Below are positions 45,047 to 56,932 of a stretch of DNA of 64,000 nucleotides, piece after piece. This DNA is from Adineta vaga (lineage: Eukaryota; Rotifera). Location: the NCBI GenBank assembly GCA_021613535.1, contig CP075494.1:3038001-3102000 (forward strand). The letters run 5' to 3'. Numbering within the stretch: position 1 is the first letter of the stretch; each line of letters begins with the position of its first letter. The notes below the pieces were generated by a model. That model searched no databases and was not told where the DNA came from. It saw only the letters and a program-made list of their open reading frames with translations. The translations under genes were made by a program, and so were the position numbers.

Positions 45047-46057
45047 TTATCGACAAAGAATTTTTAAACCAATTCTTTTAATAAGTTGAAAAAGTGCATT
45101 ACGAAATACACTTCCACCAGTTAATGTATAAATATAAAAAGGTATTCCACTTGCCGTAAAATTCATCAATGTTACTAGATTAAAAATAAAAGTTTCAATA
45201 GCACTTTCTATTGATTGAGTTGATGAACTAGCTGAAATCGATGTATATGCTTTTTGAATAGCATGTGGACAAGTTAAAATAACGAATAAAATGACTTGAA
45301 CAGCGAGCATTTTAAGTAAATGTCTGTTCATTCTTCTTGTATGTTGATCTCGATTTACAGGTGACAATGTTTTAGGTGCTTCAATACTCAAGGAATTCAT
45401 AGCGAGATTTTGAATACGATTTTGTGTATGACGAATATTTTTAATTGTCATGAATCCAAAACTAATCATTAGAAATAAGGGAAATATTGTTGTACCTACT
45501 GCATAAATACCATCGGTTATAACACAACAAATATATGTTGATCCATAACAACCACGTAAATTTCCTGTTAAATTAGCTTGATAACAATAAAATATTGGAC
45601 TATTGAGAATAAACGCAAAGAGATGGGTAAAAATGATACTTCTCCGAACATTTTTCAATGAACTTAGTTGTCTTCGATTAGCATTTGCACTCGTTGATAA
45701 CCATCGATCAATAGTTGCTAAAGCAATTAACCATAAAGTTATTGTTCTCATCGTATATAGAATAAAATTACGCATCCTACAAATCCATTCAACAGTATTT
45801 GTAAGATCAACAGCATAACCCGCCATCATACGACTTGTTAATCCACTAACAATCGCAATCAGACTAGATATTGATGAAACAAGAAAAAACATAGCTGATG
45901 TATTGGAACGAATAGGTTTTTGGGATAAAACTATAACATTAAGGAAATTTCCAGTTATACCAAATACATAAATAAATATTGGAAAATAACGATTAATAAA
46001 ATCGGATGCTTTGTTCCATGATTGAATTGTATTTATATCCATATCTGAAGATGACAT
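45047..46057 (-). CDS. Rhodopsin-like GPCR, intact, single exon
   Basis: 336 residues from the ATG at 46057. TM1 has GITGNFLNVIVL. TM3 starts WICRMRNFI and ends LATIDRWLSTS. The second loop has GCYGSTYICC. TM5 (VGTTIFPLFLMISFGFM), a long third loop, TM6 (MLAVQVILFVILTCPHAI) and TM7 (NFTASGIPFYIYTLTGGSVF) follow, then a short tail. Peptide-type receptor of unknown ligand. Confidence 0.87.
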   Translation of the reverse strand: MSSSDMDINTIQSWNKASDFINRYFPIFIYVFGITGNFLNVIVLSQKPIRSNTSAMFFLVSSISSLIAIVSGLTSRMMAGYAVDLTNTVEWICRMRNFILYTMRTITLWLIALATIDRWLSTSANANRRQLSSLKNVRRSIIFTHLFAFILNSPIFYCYQANLTGNLRGCYGSTYICCVITDGIYAVGTTIFPLFLMISFGFMTIKNIRHTQNRIQNLAMNSLSIEAPKTLSPVNRDQHTRRMNRHLLKMLAVQVILFVILTCPHAIQKAYTSISASSSTQSIESAIETFIFNLVTLMNFTASGIPFYIYTLTGGSVFRNALFQLIKRIGLKILCR

Positions 46058-47315
46058 TTTTTTATATAGTTCAAAGAGAATAATCTAATTATAAAGAGTC
46101 TTTTTTTTTAAATAGAATAATTCACCTGTCCTTACAGTGAAGGAAATATTTCATATGAATCTTGACTAAAAAGTAAACGGAGGGTTAAGGGACGCGAATC
46201 TGAAGATCACACGAGCATTATAATCGTTACTTTCTAATCTTACGCGATAATTATGTGTGATGAAAACTTTCATTTTTGTTTAATTCTATCTCAATGATTT
46301 CTTTTTTAGTAGAATATGTAAATTTTGTAGTTTTCAATGAGAGAATATCTAAATGTGTTTGTATGATAAAGAAATTCTATGAAAGAGATTACCTAGAATT
46401 TCTATATTAACAATTCATGTGAATATTTTCTTTTTAAGTTCTATTCTATTACTATCAAATAAAATTTTCGTCGCATGAGAACTCCGAACTATTAAAATCA
46501 TGAATATGCTGTGTATTTATCATATACTCAAAATTAAAAAAACACTTTGACATGTTTATATATAAGAAGAGGGAAAAAAAGATGTAGGTAAATATAAAAT
46601 TGTGTTGAATATTCTCTCTTTATTAATTAAATTTATGCATGGATGTTTTTCAATAAATTTAATAAGATTAGAAAGAAAAAATGGATGTCGTTTTTCTTAT
46701 ATGAATATCGACTTAATAGTGAAACCACATAGTAAAATCTCTTTCTGTAGACACTTCTTTATACTGGACGATCAAAAGTACATTCTAGTGAGTTTTGTTA
46801 GAAATCAATGTCTCTATAGTAAGCATCTCTGTGCACTCTACTTTGTGTATTTCAATGACAGAATTGTTGTAATCATATGTGAAATGTAGAAAACTTCATA
46901 TTTTTAGATGTTTCGATATAATGTTAAAGAGTATGAATGTCCACTGAAATAGCAATAGACAATTAAAATCAAATTTCATAAATCCTCTTAACTTTGAAAA
47001 AAGTCAATTAGGCGTACTCTTTATTATTCTTCGTATTTTTTTCTAATACTCGTCTGTATCATTAGTCTTGGAATTTGAACCATGTTTGTTTCTATTTCAT
47101 TCAGAGATAAATCTATTCATGTAAAACTCATCATATCTCTGTCGATTATCTGTGTCGACACTCGACAACTGATAATCTGTTTGTAACAGTAAATTTGGAA
47201 GAAAACTTCACAATCATAAAGCAATTACATGACGTTAACCTGAAGTAATGAGAAAGAACAAAAAAAAACACATGGTTTTTCTTTTACTGAGTATCAATAC
47301 ACATTATTCTTGTCA
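46058..47315. other. Spacer
   Basis: No supportable gene. An open frame at 46602-46889 begins without ATG. From its first Met it reads MHGCFSINLIRLERKN... but has no family pattern. Confidence 0.4.
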
Positions 47316-47644
47316 ATGACTGACGAAGATATTCTAAGGAGAATTGCAAAACTTCAAAATGAATCAAATTGGGACTTAAATGCTCAAAATTTGATCGATG
47401 AAGATATGAAAATTGTCTTGTACTCCATCTTCATTTAAATAATATTACGAATGCTGGTGTTTCTCATCTTGCTGATATGTTAACAGCTAATAAAACAATC
47501 ACAGATTTTTATTTAGGTGCGAATAATATTAGTGATACTTTATTGGGATTAATGTTAAGTGGAAATCAACTTTCAGAAGAAAAGAAAGATAAATTACGAA
47601 ATGCCGTTCAAGTGAGAAATATCACTTTGGGCGGTGGTTTTTGA
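47316..47644 (+). pseudogene. Frameshifted fragment of a ribonuclease inhibitor/NLRC-type LRR protein
   Basis: MTDEDILRRIAKLQNESNW opens at 47316. After about 31 codons the frame must change near 47410 to give LVLHLHLNNITNAGVSHLA, then MLTANKTITDFYLGANNISD, which matches the 28-residue RI-like LRR repeat. It ends in TGA at 47642. Only about two repeats remain. Relic. Confidence 0.45.
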
Positions 47645-48557
47645 TTGATTAAGAATAAATTTGTTCGATGTATATCAAGAATTCATCGAGAAATAATATT
47701 AATAAAAAACATTCGTTTCGAATATTTTAATTTCTAACAGGACGAACTTGAGATTTACATGAAAATAATTTAACCTAAATTTCCGAAAATGAAACCAGGC
47801 AAATAAATGGCATACGTATTGTACCAAATCGAACAAGGAAATTGTACAGAAGCACCAAATGTTGGTGAACAACAATTTATAGAATACTCACTGTTGTTGC
47901 TGATAAAGTTAAAAGAAGAAAAATCATTGAACGATATCGACGCCAATTAAATGGATTTTGTTGAATTTGTCGTTTTTTAAATAATACATGTATAAGTAAA
48001 ATTAAATTAATATACTTTCAGGATTAATTGAATATCAACTTGAAAATAATATTATCTTGCTTTGGATTATCTTCGAGAAACTTGATCAAATAGATATAGC
48101 AATGAAGAGTTATCTTACAGCATTATATCTTTGTATAATAAACATATGAATAAAATTTTGAATGTTATTCATCAACTTAATTATTCCAACGAAAAAACAT
48201 CCAGATTAAAAACGGAAAAAATTATAAACAATAATCAAAGCAATTTTTTCGTCTTCGTCATAAACCTTTGTTATAAATAAATTTTGAGTATTTTTGATTT
48301 TGTATCTAACTCATTTTTCTTAAAAAAACTATTCGTTCTGTTGTATTCTTGCTCAACTACCTTTCTTACGTCATGATGATGTCATATATGGTTTTTTTTT
48401 CTTTCGTGAGTATATTTATGGCTTCTGTACGTTGTATTTCAGACATATATATTGATAGTTATAAAGAAAGAACACTTTTATCAATTGAGTATCAAATATG
48501 TTGATCCATAATTTTGAATAGGAGCAGCGACTATTCGAACAAAATATTCCTAGTAAA
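47645..48557. other. Spacer upstream of the eIF5 gene
   Basis: AT-rich. Short coding-like strings at 47810-47960 (NGIRIVPNRTRKLYRS, RRKIIERYRRQLNGF) are interrupted by stops, and I cannot assign them. Confidence 0.35.
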
Positions 48558-49989
48558 ATGACTATGATAAATATTAATCGTAAAATCACTGATCCGTTTA
48601 ATCGGTATAAGATGCAAAAACTTGTGGTTCAGGTATTATCAATTAAATAAAAGACATTTTTTCGAAGAATTTTCTTTCATATTTTCTAGGTGATATATAC
48701 ATCTAATTGTTTTAAAACGATTTTAGTAAATATATCAGGAGTGGCTAAAGATTTGCATCGTTCACCATTGTGTAAATATTATTCTTCTCAATGAAAATAA
48801 ACAAATAAACTTCTTTTTTTATTAGATTTAACAAAATATTTTGCTTTTGAATTAAGCACATCAATGAGATTTGATGAGAAATCAAATCTATATACTCTTA
48901 ATGGAGATTATCATCGAAATAAATTACAAGATTTATTAGATAATTTTATTCGTCAATTTGTATTATGTCGTTTTTGTGAGAATCCAGAAACAGACTTAGT
49001 AAGTAAACTCATCATTGAATAGAAGAAACAATATATTCTGTCATATTAGAATCGTGATGAAAAAAATTCTGATAAAATTCATCAACGATGTTATGCTTGT
49101 GGAAATACCAGTGCAATTAAAACGAATTGTCATAAATTCGTTAAATTTATTTTAAAAAATTGGTCACAGGAAAATAATAATCCATATGAATTAGAAACAA
49201 CGAACATTTTCGAAAAAGAAGTAAGAATCTATTTACTTGAAATTTATATTTACCAAGTTCTTTTAGAATATTTCATTAAATGAGCCTGCGCTAAGCAACG
49301 ACTGGGATAATGAAAATGATGATTTATCATCATTTGAAACAAATTGTGAAGAATTTATTTCTTTATTTCAAGTTCGTTTTTTTTATAAATAATTCATTTC
49401 ATATCGAACAAAATATTTTAGAAAAAAAAATTTTCAAATCAATTAATCGATCTGAATTCAATTGAAGAATTGATCAATGAAGCTGAAAGATTACAAATCA
49501 TGTCAAAAGCTCCATTTTATATTGCAAAATATTTATTTACCGATGAAATTCTCAAAGAAATTGATCAATATGAAATGTTATTTTATCAAGTAGTTTCTTT
49601 TTCTTTAACAAAATTTCTATTTTATTCAAATAATATTTTTTCAATAGTTTTCTACAAATAGTAATGAAGGACAATATTCTTTATTAGATGGAATTGAAAT
49701 AATTATTTCTTCAAATGAAAACTTATTGAATGAAAATGAAATTTCAAAGATCTTTTATAAATTATATGAAAAAAATCTTGTTTTTGAAGAGATTTTTTTC
49801 GATTGGTATGAAAAGGTAAATTGTAAAGAAGAAATAGTTCTTTTGAATTTCTATTTATATAATTCGTAGGAATCGACTAGAACTATTCAAAAAACAATTG
49901 AAACCGATATTCATGAATACGCAAAAGGATTTATCAATTGGTTACGAACAGCCGAAGAAATAAATGATGATGATGATGATGAGAAATGA
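48558..49989 (+). CDS. EIF5: Divergent translation initiation factor eIF5
   Basis: Eight exons: 48558-48632, 48690-48771, 48826-48998, 49050-49220, 49267-49371, 49422-49589, 49648-49815, 49870-49989. All introns are about 45-60 bases and in phase, giving 353 residues. eIF5 is the GTPase activator of eIF2 in start-codon recognition. Signature parts: NINRKITDPFNRYKMQKLV at the N-terminus, keeping the Arg of FxRYKM; TKYFAFELS and NGDYHRNKLQDLLDNFI; the zinc ribbon CRFCENPETDL ... CYACGN (4 Cys); and the C-terminal HEAT/W2 domain with aromatic-acidic boxes FDWYEK and FINWLRTAEE. Compared with typical eIF5 (about 430 residues) it is shorter and unusually diverged at the KVEGKGNG-type loop (here QVIYTSNC), suggesting a fast-evolving duplicate. 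Confidence 0.85.
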
Positions 49990-50167
49990 CTTCTAAACAG
50001 TTTAAAAATGTAATCTTGAATTATTTGAATAAAAGTTTTCTTTTTCATAACAGTTTCTCAGAAACATGCAATACCAGTTTCATATGCAGGATTAACTGTT
50101 ACCCATTAATATTACTAATGACTTTGTATTAACTTTGCCTCGCCGCAACTAGGTTCTATAGGATATG
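49990..50167. other. Short intergenic region between convergent genes
   Basis: Nothing coding seen. Leads into the hairpin at 50168. Confidence 0.4.
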
Positions 50168-50226
50168 ATGGTATGGGTGTAGCTACTGAGTCTCTTCCAA
50201 GCTCGTCCACCCACCCACACCCTTAT
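50168..50226. repeat. G-rich dispersed hairpin
   Basis: GATGGTATGGGTGTAG pairs imperfectly with CCACCCACCCACACCCTTAT around a loop containing GAGTCTCTTCC. It sits between the convergent eIF5 and DOMON genes. Confidence 0.6.
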
Positions 50227-50363
50227 ATTTAATTACTTTCAAAATATTTTAAATCATATATAAAACTTAAGAAAAAAGCTTCTTTATCATGAAAGGAATT
50301 GATTCATTGATGTTAGAATGTCAAATTTGAAGAATAAATATTCATGCGAAAACCATAATAATT

Positions 50364-51208
50364 CTATGCCGTCGAATATATTTTTTTGAACGGTTTGGTG
50401 CTGTTTTGGTGATAGATTAAATTTTGATTTTGATTCAATTGAACAAAATCCTGTTGAGGTTGACGTCCGTCATGATGTTGTGCATCACCTAAAAAGGCAT
50501 CAATAGTTTAATTGTTCTTACGATTTAATATTTAAAATCTTTCAAGAAATTCTTTTCGAAGAAAATGACTTACCCGTAGAATTCAGCATTCCAACAGCAA
50601 ATAGGGGATGATATTGTCCTGATTGTGAAAGTGGTCTTAATTTGTCCGATATCTTCGCTGTTTTACGAGTAAAATTGGACAAATTAAACTGACAGGTAAC
50701 AATACCATCCATAAATTTTGAAGGTAAAGGTGTAAATACACCACCTTGTTCTGATCCAGCTGGTACAGGAGGATGATGATCTTGAGGATTCACAAATCGT
50801 CCTATACTAATTGTATCATTAGCAAATCGTTTACACATAAACACATGAGCTTCACCCTAAAAATGGGAATTTTATTTCTATACGTACAATACACATTTGA
50901 GAAAATATAATCATTTGAAAGAGAGAAAAACATTGTATGTTTCTAGGCTCTTTTCTATTTACCATAGATTGATGTTGTCCGAGGCCCATAGCAGCATATT
51001 GTGATGATTGAAGATTTTTAATAGCTATCACAACATTTGTAACATTGATACCACTACTAAATATCCATGTTACATTAACAGTCACATTATTAGCATATAA
51101 AAGAGGATTTTGCACTATTTTCATGGAAATTATTGTATCATCCAATGAAACTGTTTTTCCATCACTGGACGATGAAAATATGAGTAAAAAGGCAAAGAAA
51201 AATATCAT
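50364..51208 (-). CDS. Secreted DOMON-domain protein
   Basis: Exons 51208-50963, 50856-50574 and 50488-50364, with introns of 106 and 85 bases, give 217 residues. Signal peptide MIFFFAFLLIFSSSSDG. The DOMON beta-sandwich follows: VTVNVTWIFSSGINVTNVVI, AAMGLGQHQSMGEAHVFMC, PLPSKFMDGIVTCQFNLSN and SGQYHPLFAVGMLNS, then a Gln-rich C-terminal segment (GRQPQQDFVQLNQNQNL). The Met in GQHQSM and the His in QYHP occupy the region where DOMON proteins bind heme, so heme or sugar binding is possible but unproved. Several N-glycosylation sites fit secretion. There is no membrane anchor or cytochrome b561 domain. The frame is intact. Confidence 0.75.
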
Positions 51209-51743
51209 CTAAAATACAAAAAGAATATTTGAGTTTGATTTCATGTCCATGGATATGCACAGAAAATATCTATTCATTGATTATAAATATGAGAATAGAA
51301 TAAGAATAAGTTGTTTTTGATATAACTAAAAATAAAAGTAATACACAGTTTGTCCTTCTATTTCATTATTCTTTACAATGTACTTGCATCGTAATATGAT
51401 AGAAATATTTTTTCAATATCATATAGTAAATATACAGGTGAGTTAATGTCATAAAAATTTATCGTTTTAACGATTCGATAGTGATGATGCGCTTAAAAAG
51501 AATGATAACGACAGACTAACTTTAGTTTCTTTGATAATGCAACATGAATTTTCATATTTAAAATGATATAAAACGTTCTTACATATAACTGTGGCAAAGT
51601 TTTCAAGAAAATGATCACATAGGAATACTAAAGATGAGAAGAATTTTCTGAGAATTCACATTCACTCTAACAGAAAGATTATAAATCAGTAATACAGTCG
51701 AAGAAAGAAAAATGAAATAGATAGTTTAGTATAGTCCTAACAA
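51209..51743. other. Spacer
   Basis: AT-rich 5' flank of the DOMON gene, no gene seen. Confidence 0.45.
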
Positions 51744-51806
51744 CCATCTTGAGGGTGTGGGTGTAGAGAGCCGACTCCTTCACCCTCACTCGCACCCTCA
51801 AGATGG
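51744..51806. repeat. G-rich dispersed hairpin, best copy
   Basis: CCATCTTGAGGGTG (51744-51757) pairs perfectly with CACCCTCAAGATGG (51793-51806). The next bases pair with few mismatches (TGGGTG against CACTCG). This is the most complete member and serves as type copy. Confidence 0.85.
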
Positions 51807-51989
51807 TAACTTTGAAGATATTAATAATGAAATCATTTTCTGGTCGTGTGGCTTCGATTTCAGCCTTTTTGAATCTGAATCTACTTTCTACGCGCTCTTC
51901 AAAATCATACTACCCGAAAGATATATTAAATTTGGCAATATGAACATGTAATGCCCGGCGTGACTTCAATGGAATAAAAGTAAATATTC

Positions 51990-52501
51990 TTTGTCAATGT
52001 CCACGAGCTCCTATCTTTGCTTTTGGTCGTAGTAGCATACAATCTGGTAATAACAAAGGCTCAAATGATGTTCTTGCTACCACAAACTCGCAATCTACGG
52101 CAGCGATCTCTGATACCGATGAGAAGGCAGCTTTGCAGGAAGCTCTCAAACGAAATCCAATGTGGATGACCAGTCTCCTAAGAATCAAACAAGTAAAATT
52201 GGGTTCACTTCCACCTTAAACCACCACAACACTTTTGTCTGTCATCAAACACTACATTATCGAGCGTTTTCCTCATCCTAAAGATCTCGTTTATATTTTC
52301 AATGGTAACATTATTGTACTATTCACAAAGCGCAAACACAATAACAAATAAATTTCATGAGTTTGAGCCAACTGGTCCGCTCACAGCGTTTGTACAACTG
52401 TCATCTGACGCAAGAGAAATGTTCAAGATCAAACACGATAAAGTCCTAAATGATACATTCGAAGAAATCGTAAACAAAACCAGTCGTTTACAACAAACGT
52501 A
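51990..52501 (+). pseudogene. GC-richer degraded coding region, family unknown
   Basis: Plus-strand codons read CPRAPIFAFGRSSIQSG, then TDEKAALQEALKRNPMWMTS and LLRIKQVKLGSLPP, a TAA, then LLSVIKHYIIERFPHPKDLV and YIFNGNIIVLFTK. A frame change then gives FEPTGPLTAFVQLSSDARE, MFKIKHDKVLNDTFEEIV and a stop at 52500. At least one nonsense codon and one frameshift interrupt it. Base composition is visibly richer in GC than the flanks. It could be part of a mobile-element protein or a transferred gene. I do not recognise it. Confidence 0.4.
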
Positions 52502-52502
52502 A

Positions 52503-54240
52503 AAAGCAGATATTTTCCCAGCACTTGCTATATATAAAAACTCGTTATTCTACTAGCTATTAAATAAAATATATTCGAGAACGAAGTAAAGAAGAGAGAA
52601 ACATTTATATTATTCACTTGCAAATTCTGACGATGGGTGTAGAGTGAAGTTGAGACTATCTCTTCTCTATTTTTATCTTGTATCACTTTTCTAAAAGTAC
52701 ATTTCTGTTGCAAGTTCTTCCTTCTGTGCCATTCGCTCATTTATTTAAATATATCAACAGCAAAATCGACTGTTTGGAATAGGCGAAAGTGACATAGAGC
52801 GATCAAAAGCATATATTCACTTTATCATGTTCTGTCACTACCACTAATACTGAATACTTTGAATTTAATAAATATTTCTTCTAGATAGAATTAATTTCAA
52901 CTGAATTATTAAAGAAAACAAAATTGAAAATTGGTCGCTGGAAGTTTTGTTCATTATGAAAAAGAGTGTGATTATAAAATAACCAGTCTTATGTAATTTG
53001 TGTATTTAATCATTTTGACAAAACCGATTTAAGGATTGAAAAGTAAAATACAAAGATTTACTATTTAACATATTCCATGTGTCAGTAAAATTGCGCACGA
53101 AAAAAAGTTTTCTTGAAAATTCTATTATCATGATATTAATTGAAGAGTAATCAGCTAGTACAGAAAAATAGAGAATTGTTTTCTCTATCATTATGTAGAA
53201 AAAGAAATTTTTTTTAATATTTTTCTTAGGGATATTCGAGACTGACGTCATTACTTTTTGTATAGTCTAAGAAAAATAAAGTTACGCACAAAAAAATAAG
53301 ATATAGAAAAAAATGTCGTAAAAAGTATAGAAAGAAAAAGAAAATGTCAGTAGTAAAGCTTAGAATTATCTTTTACTGTAATACCGAAATAAGAAGAAGA
53401 CAAGCAATTCTTACTTAATGAGTAGTAAATAAGAACGATTCTTTTTTATCACCTAAAATATCATTAAACTACTGTATTTTTTCGGTACAGTGTAAATACA
53501 ATACTGCTTCGAATCATAAGTAAGTTGAGTATTTTACTTTTAATAAAGGTATTTCATATGATAAGTTCTGTACAAAAGAAATATATTTGAAGTTACAATT
53601 TCCTTTGTTGTCCATGATAAAAACTATCGTTACATAACTATCATACTCCAATGGTATTTTCAACTTTCCGAGCTTATGTAATATAGTCATAGACTTGACT
53701 GATCTTCCTGAAATTTGACTGAAGCTAGGGCACACGAATGTATATCATAGGTAAATATTTTACTTTCTTCCAGAGAAAATTACACTATTTATATTACCAC
53801 CAAATGTCGATTACTACTTTTCTCACAAATCTTCCTAATTGAAATCCGTACGAAGATATGATTTTCAAGCACAGTTCAATCTCACGAAAGGATTTTTCTA
53901 ATGTGCAATACGAATGCAATAGCTGAATTTAATAGAACATAAACTGTACACCATGTATCTCGTGTCATATACACTTTCAAGATGATTTTGTTTTTATGTA
54001 GGAAATACTTTAAAAAGATGTAAAAATGTCCCTCTGATATGTGTATCGTACTTGTTTCAATCTGTATAATCTGAGAGGAGAAGAATTATTAGTAGATATG
54101 ATTAACATGTCATTTTGTATAAGTGGCAAATGTATGATATTATTCAGTAGAGGTCCTTATCATTCATATACGAACTGAAAATTATATTATTCTATTGTCA
54201 TATTTAGACTGAATGTATATGAGATAATTCAATTATTAAC
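52503..54240. other. Spacer
   Basis: 1.7 kb with no recognised gene. A degenerate hairpin arm is at 52633-52650 (GATGGGTGTAGAGTGAAG). A stretch at about 53141-53265 (ATTGAAGAGTAATCAGCTAG onward) resembles one arm of the foldback element at 7347-7995. Confidence 0.4.
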
Positions 54241-55294
54241 ATGTCGTCGATCGATCAAATCATTCAGCAAATAAATACAATAACAACGGTAATTATTTCC
54301 GTTGTATACTGTATCAATTACATATTAGGTGTGATTGGTCTTACATTCAACGTCTTGGTTTTCACTCGTCCATCTTTACGCCGAACACCATGTTCAATCT
54401 ATTTTTTATCATCCACATTTTATAATTTCTTTGTTATATTGATCATAATTCCCATCCGTTTGCTTTTAAATAATTTCAATATAGATTTGGCAACTTACAA
54501 CGGTGGATATTGTAAAATACAATATATGGCTTTTTATTCCACACGTGCATTATCATGTTGGTTAATTAGTATGGCATGTATCGATCGATATTTACATAGT
54601 TCACAAAATATATCTATTCGTCGTATGAGTTCATTAAAAACTGCAAGATTATTTGTTGGAATAATTAGCATTGTAATTCCTATTCTATATTGTCATATGA
54701 TTATTTTTTATAATCTAATACAAGTAAAGAAACCATCTGGAATTCTGGTATATTCATGTAGTATTCAAAATGATATTTATTCTACATTTATTACAACATG
54801 GCATTTATTTCTCTATTCATTATGTCCATCATTTTTAATGCTTATTTTTGGTTGTCTTACATTGAAAAGTATTCGTTTACGTCGAAATCATTCCACAAAA
54901 TATTAATAACAATCAGATTACTCAACGAAGAAGCAATGAACTCTTACGTATGTTAACAGCTCAAGTACTTGTAATTATCATTTGTAGTGCAGCGAACTCT
55001 ATCTATCAGCTTTATGCCTTATGGACCAGTAGTATGACTAAGAATACACTTCAAATTAGTCAAGAAAATGCAGCTGGTAAAATAACTGCTGTATTTTCAT
55101 ATTTTGCTCATTCGACTAGCTTTTATATGTTCACATTAACTGGTGGCATTTTTCGAAAAGAAGTTTGGAAAATTATTGAGCAATATTCGCCATGTAAGCG
55201 AAATCGTACACATAGAACCAATGGTCAAATACATCCTATTTCATCATTACAAAATAATCGACAAATTAATACCATATATTCAACAAGAGTATAG
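54241..55294 (+). pseudogene. Rhodopsin-like GPCR, paralogue of the 39686 gene, frameshifted in loop 3
   Basis: Begins MSSIDQIIQQINTITTV, with TM1 GVIGLTFNVLVF, TM3 end SMACIDRYLHSS, loop Cys VYSCSIQND and TM5 CPSFLMLIFGCLTL. In the third loop the frame runs into TAA at 54906. The paralogue has CGTCAAGGTATCATTCCA where this copy has CGTCGAAATCATTCCA, two bases shorter. TM6 (MLTAQVLVIIICSAANSIYQ), TM7 (FAHSTSFYMFTLTGGIFRKE) and the tail continue in the other frame to 55294. A single small deletion, otherwise well conserved, points to recent inactivation or an assembly error. Confidence 0.8.
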
Positions 55295-55915
55295 GACAAC
55301 AACATCATTCATATTACAGTAACAGACACTCGCAAAATAAATGAATAATTGAACTCACCGTCGATGCATTGTGTTATTTGAAGAGTGAAATAGTTCATTT
55401 ATTATTTAATTTTATCAATAAAAACACGATTTTATATTAGTAATAAATATTTCTTCATTAAAGCTTGAAGATAAATACATGGAGTTTATAGCTTTGATTA
55501 GAGCAAGGAATGTATAACGAGTGAAGACTCAGCAGCAGTGTGTAATCTATTGTCCACTGCAAAATTCTTGTAGAATAAAACACAAAAAAAAACAAATTAT
55601 AACTATATCCATGTAATACTGAAATACGGTTTAAACGCATCCTACAGGAGCATTTGCTATAAAGATAAAACTATGAATTTAGAAAATAGTTTTTGCGTTT
55701 GTTTCAATAAACTTGAGGATTGTTATCGATTAAATACGACTCATCAAATATAATAGGACTCAAGAAAATAGTATGTTTATCAATGAAGAGCATTCACATG
55801 ATTCTCATTTTTGTTTGTTTTTTATTTAATATTTGGAAAATAAAGATTATCTGTTGACCCACATGTGTTGCTTGCATTAAAAAATCATGGTTTTATTGTG
55901 GAACATCTCTCAATT
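55295..55915. other. Spacer
   Basis: AT-rich, no gene seen. Confidence 0.5.
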
Positions 55916-56932
55916 TTAAATCTTAAAATCGTAAAGTCTCCAAAGTTCGTAGAATTTGATGAAATTGCTTGTGAAAACGGTTTTAATAAATTCGTAAAGA
56001 TCATATTCATTTGCGAGTGCGGCACGTAAGAGTATCTGCGATGTTTTCGAAAGATTTCTATCACTACTTCTGTTTAATCGTACATTTTCTTTTTTCATTC
56101 CATTGGAGATGTATAAGAGACGGACATTTGCGAAATATTTTGGTAGCAAGTGTTCAAGAACAAACAGAAAATTGTATAACTCTTCAACAATGCCAACTAC
56201 TGTATAATAATCAATAATATTTTGCTTTGCTTTTTCCAATGCATATGTCTTATTCTGTTCACAGGCTGCTTCATTACCACAAAAGAATGGGATCACTGGA
56301 CTAACACCATGTGATGCATCAATACATTCACTAGCCGACCTCCGTTCAACACATTCATTAAGCGTTTCGTTGACAAAAGTTGTATTGAAGTAACATCGAC
56401 GTTCATCGATACATGTACTACGTGAGTAGTAATAGGAGGATATAACTTGCTGTAAAGGATCTCGAATAACATTAATATAAACAGGTTGTGGTTTTTGAAA
56501 AACGTCAAAGTTAATGAAATACATGTGGCGCTCATATATAACTGGAAGTTTAGCATCTTCAAATTCTGATACCACTTCTTGTTGCACATTGAAAGGAAGT
56601 AGAAATGGAACATAGATATTTTTATTTAGTATTGTGTATCTACGCTTCTCAGCCTGTTGACGAAAGAGATAACGAAGTGTGGTACCTGCTGCTTTTGGAA
56701 CACGATTATATATAAGATGTTCAGGGTATCCTTTCACTTTCAATAGTGATGATGTATGAGAAGAGTTTTCAGTTTTAAGATAATTTTCATTTAATCCTAG
56801 TTTACACGATAGAATAGAATTCACAGATAATATGTCATTTGTAGATGCATTTGGAGCAACACAATGATTAGTTAAGCCGATGTTGTAGAACCACAGAATG
56901 CTAATAAAATGCGTTACAACTAGAAAACGCAT
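55916..56932 (-). CDS. Heparan sulfate/uronyl 2-O-sulfotransferase-like enzyme
   Basis: 338 residues, single exon, from the ATG at 56932. The N-terminal hydrophobic stretch (LVVTHFISILWFYNIGL) is a signal anchor, as expected for a type II Golgi enzyme. The 5'-phosphosulfate loop is NRVPKAAGTTL (Lys80). A likely catalytic His136 lies in YERHMYFINF. The 3'-phosphate motif is VIRDPLQQVISSYYYSR (Arg157, Ser165). Paired cysteines (CIDERRCYF, ECVERRSASECID, FFCGNEAACE) match the cysteine-rich loop of the HS2ST/UST family. It would transfer sulfate from PAPS to the 2-O position of uronic acids in glycosaminoglycans. Substrate choice cannot be read from the sequence. The frame is intact. Confidence 0.85.
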   Translation of the reverse strand: MRFLVVTHFISILWFYNIGLTNHCVAPNASTNDILSVNSILSCKLGLNENYLKTENSSHTSSLLKVKGYPEHLIYNRVPKAAGTTLRYLFRQQAEKRRYTILNKNIYVPFLLPFNVQQEVVSEFEDAKLPVIYERHMYFINFDVFQKPQPVYINVIRDPLQQVISSYYYSRSTCIDERRCYFNTTFVNETLNECVERRSASECIDASHGVSPVIPFFCGNEAACEQNKTYALEKAKQNIIDYYTVVGIVEELYNFLFVLEHLLPKYFANVRLLYISNGMKKENVRLNRSSDRNLSKTSQILLRAALANEYDLYEFIKTVFTSNFIKFYELWRLYDFKI

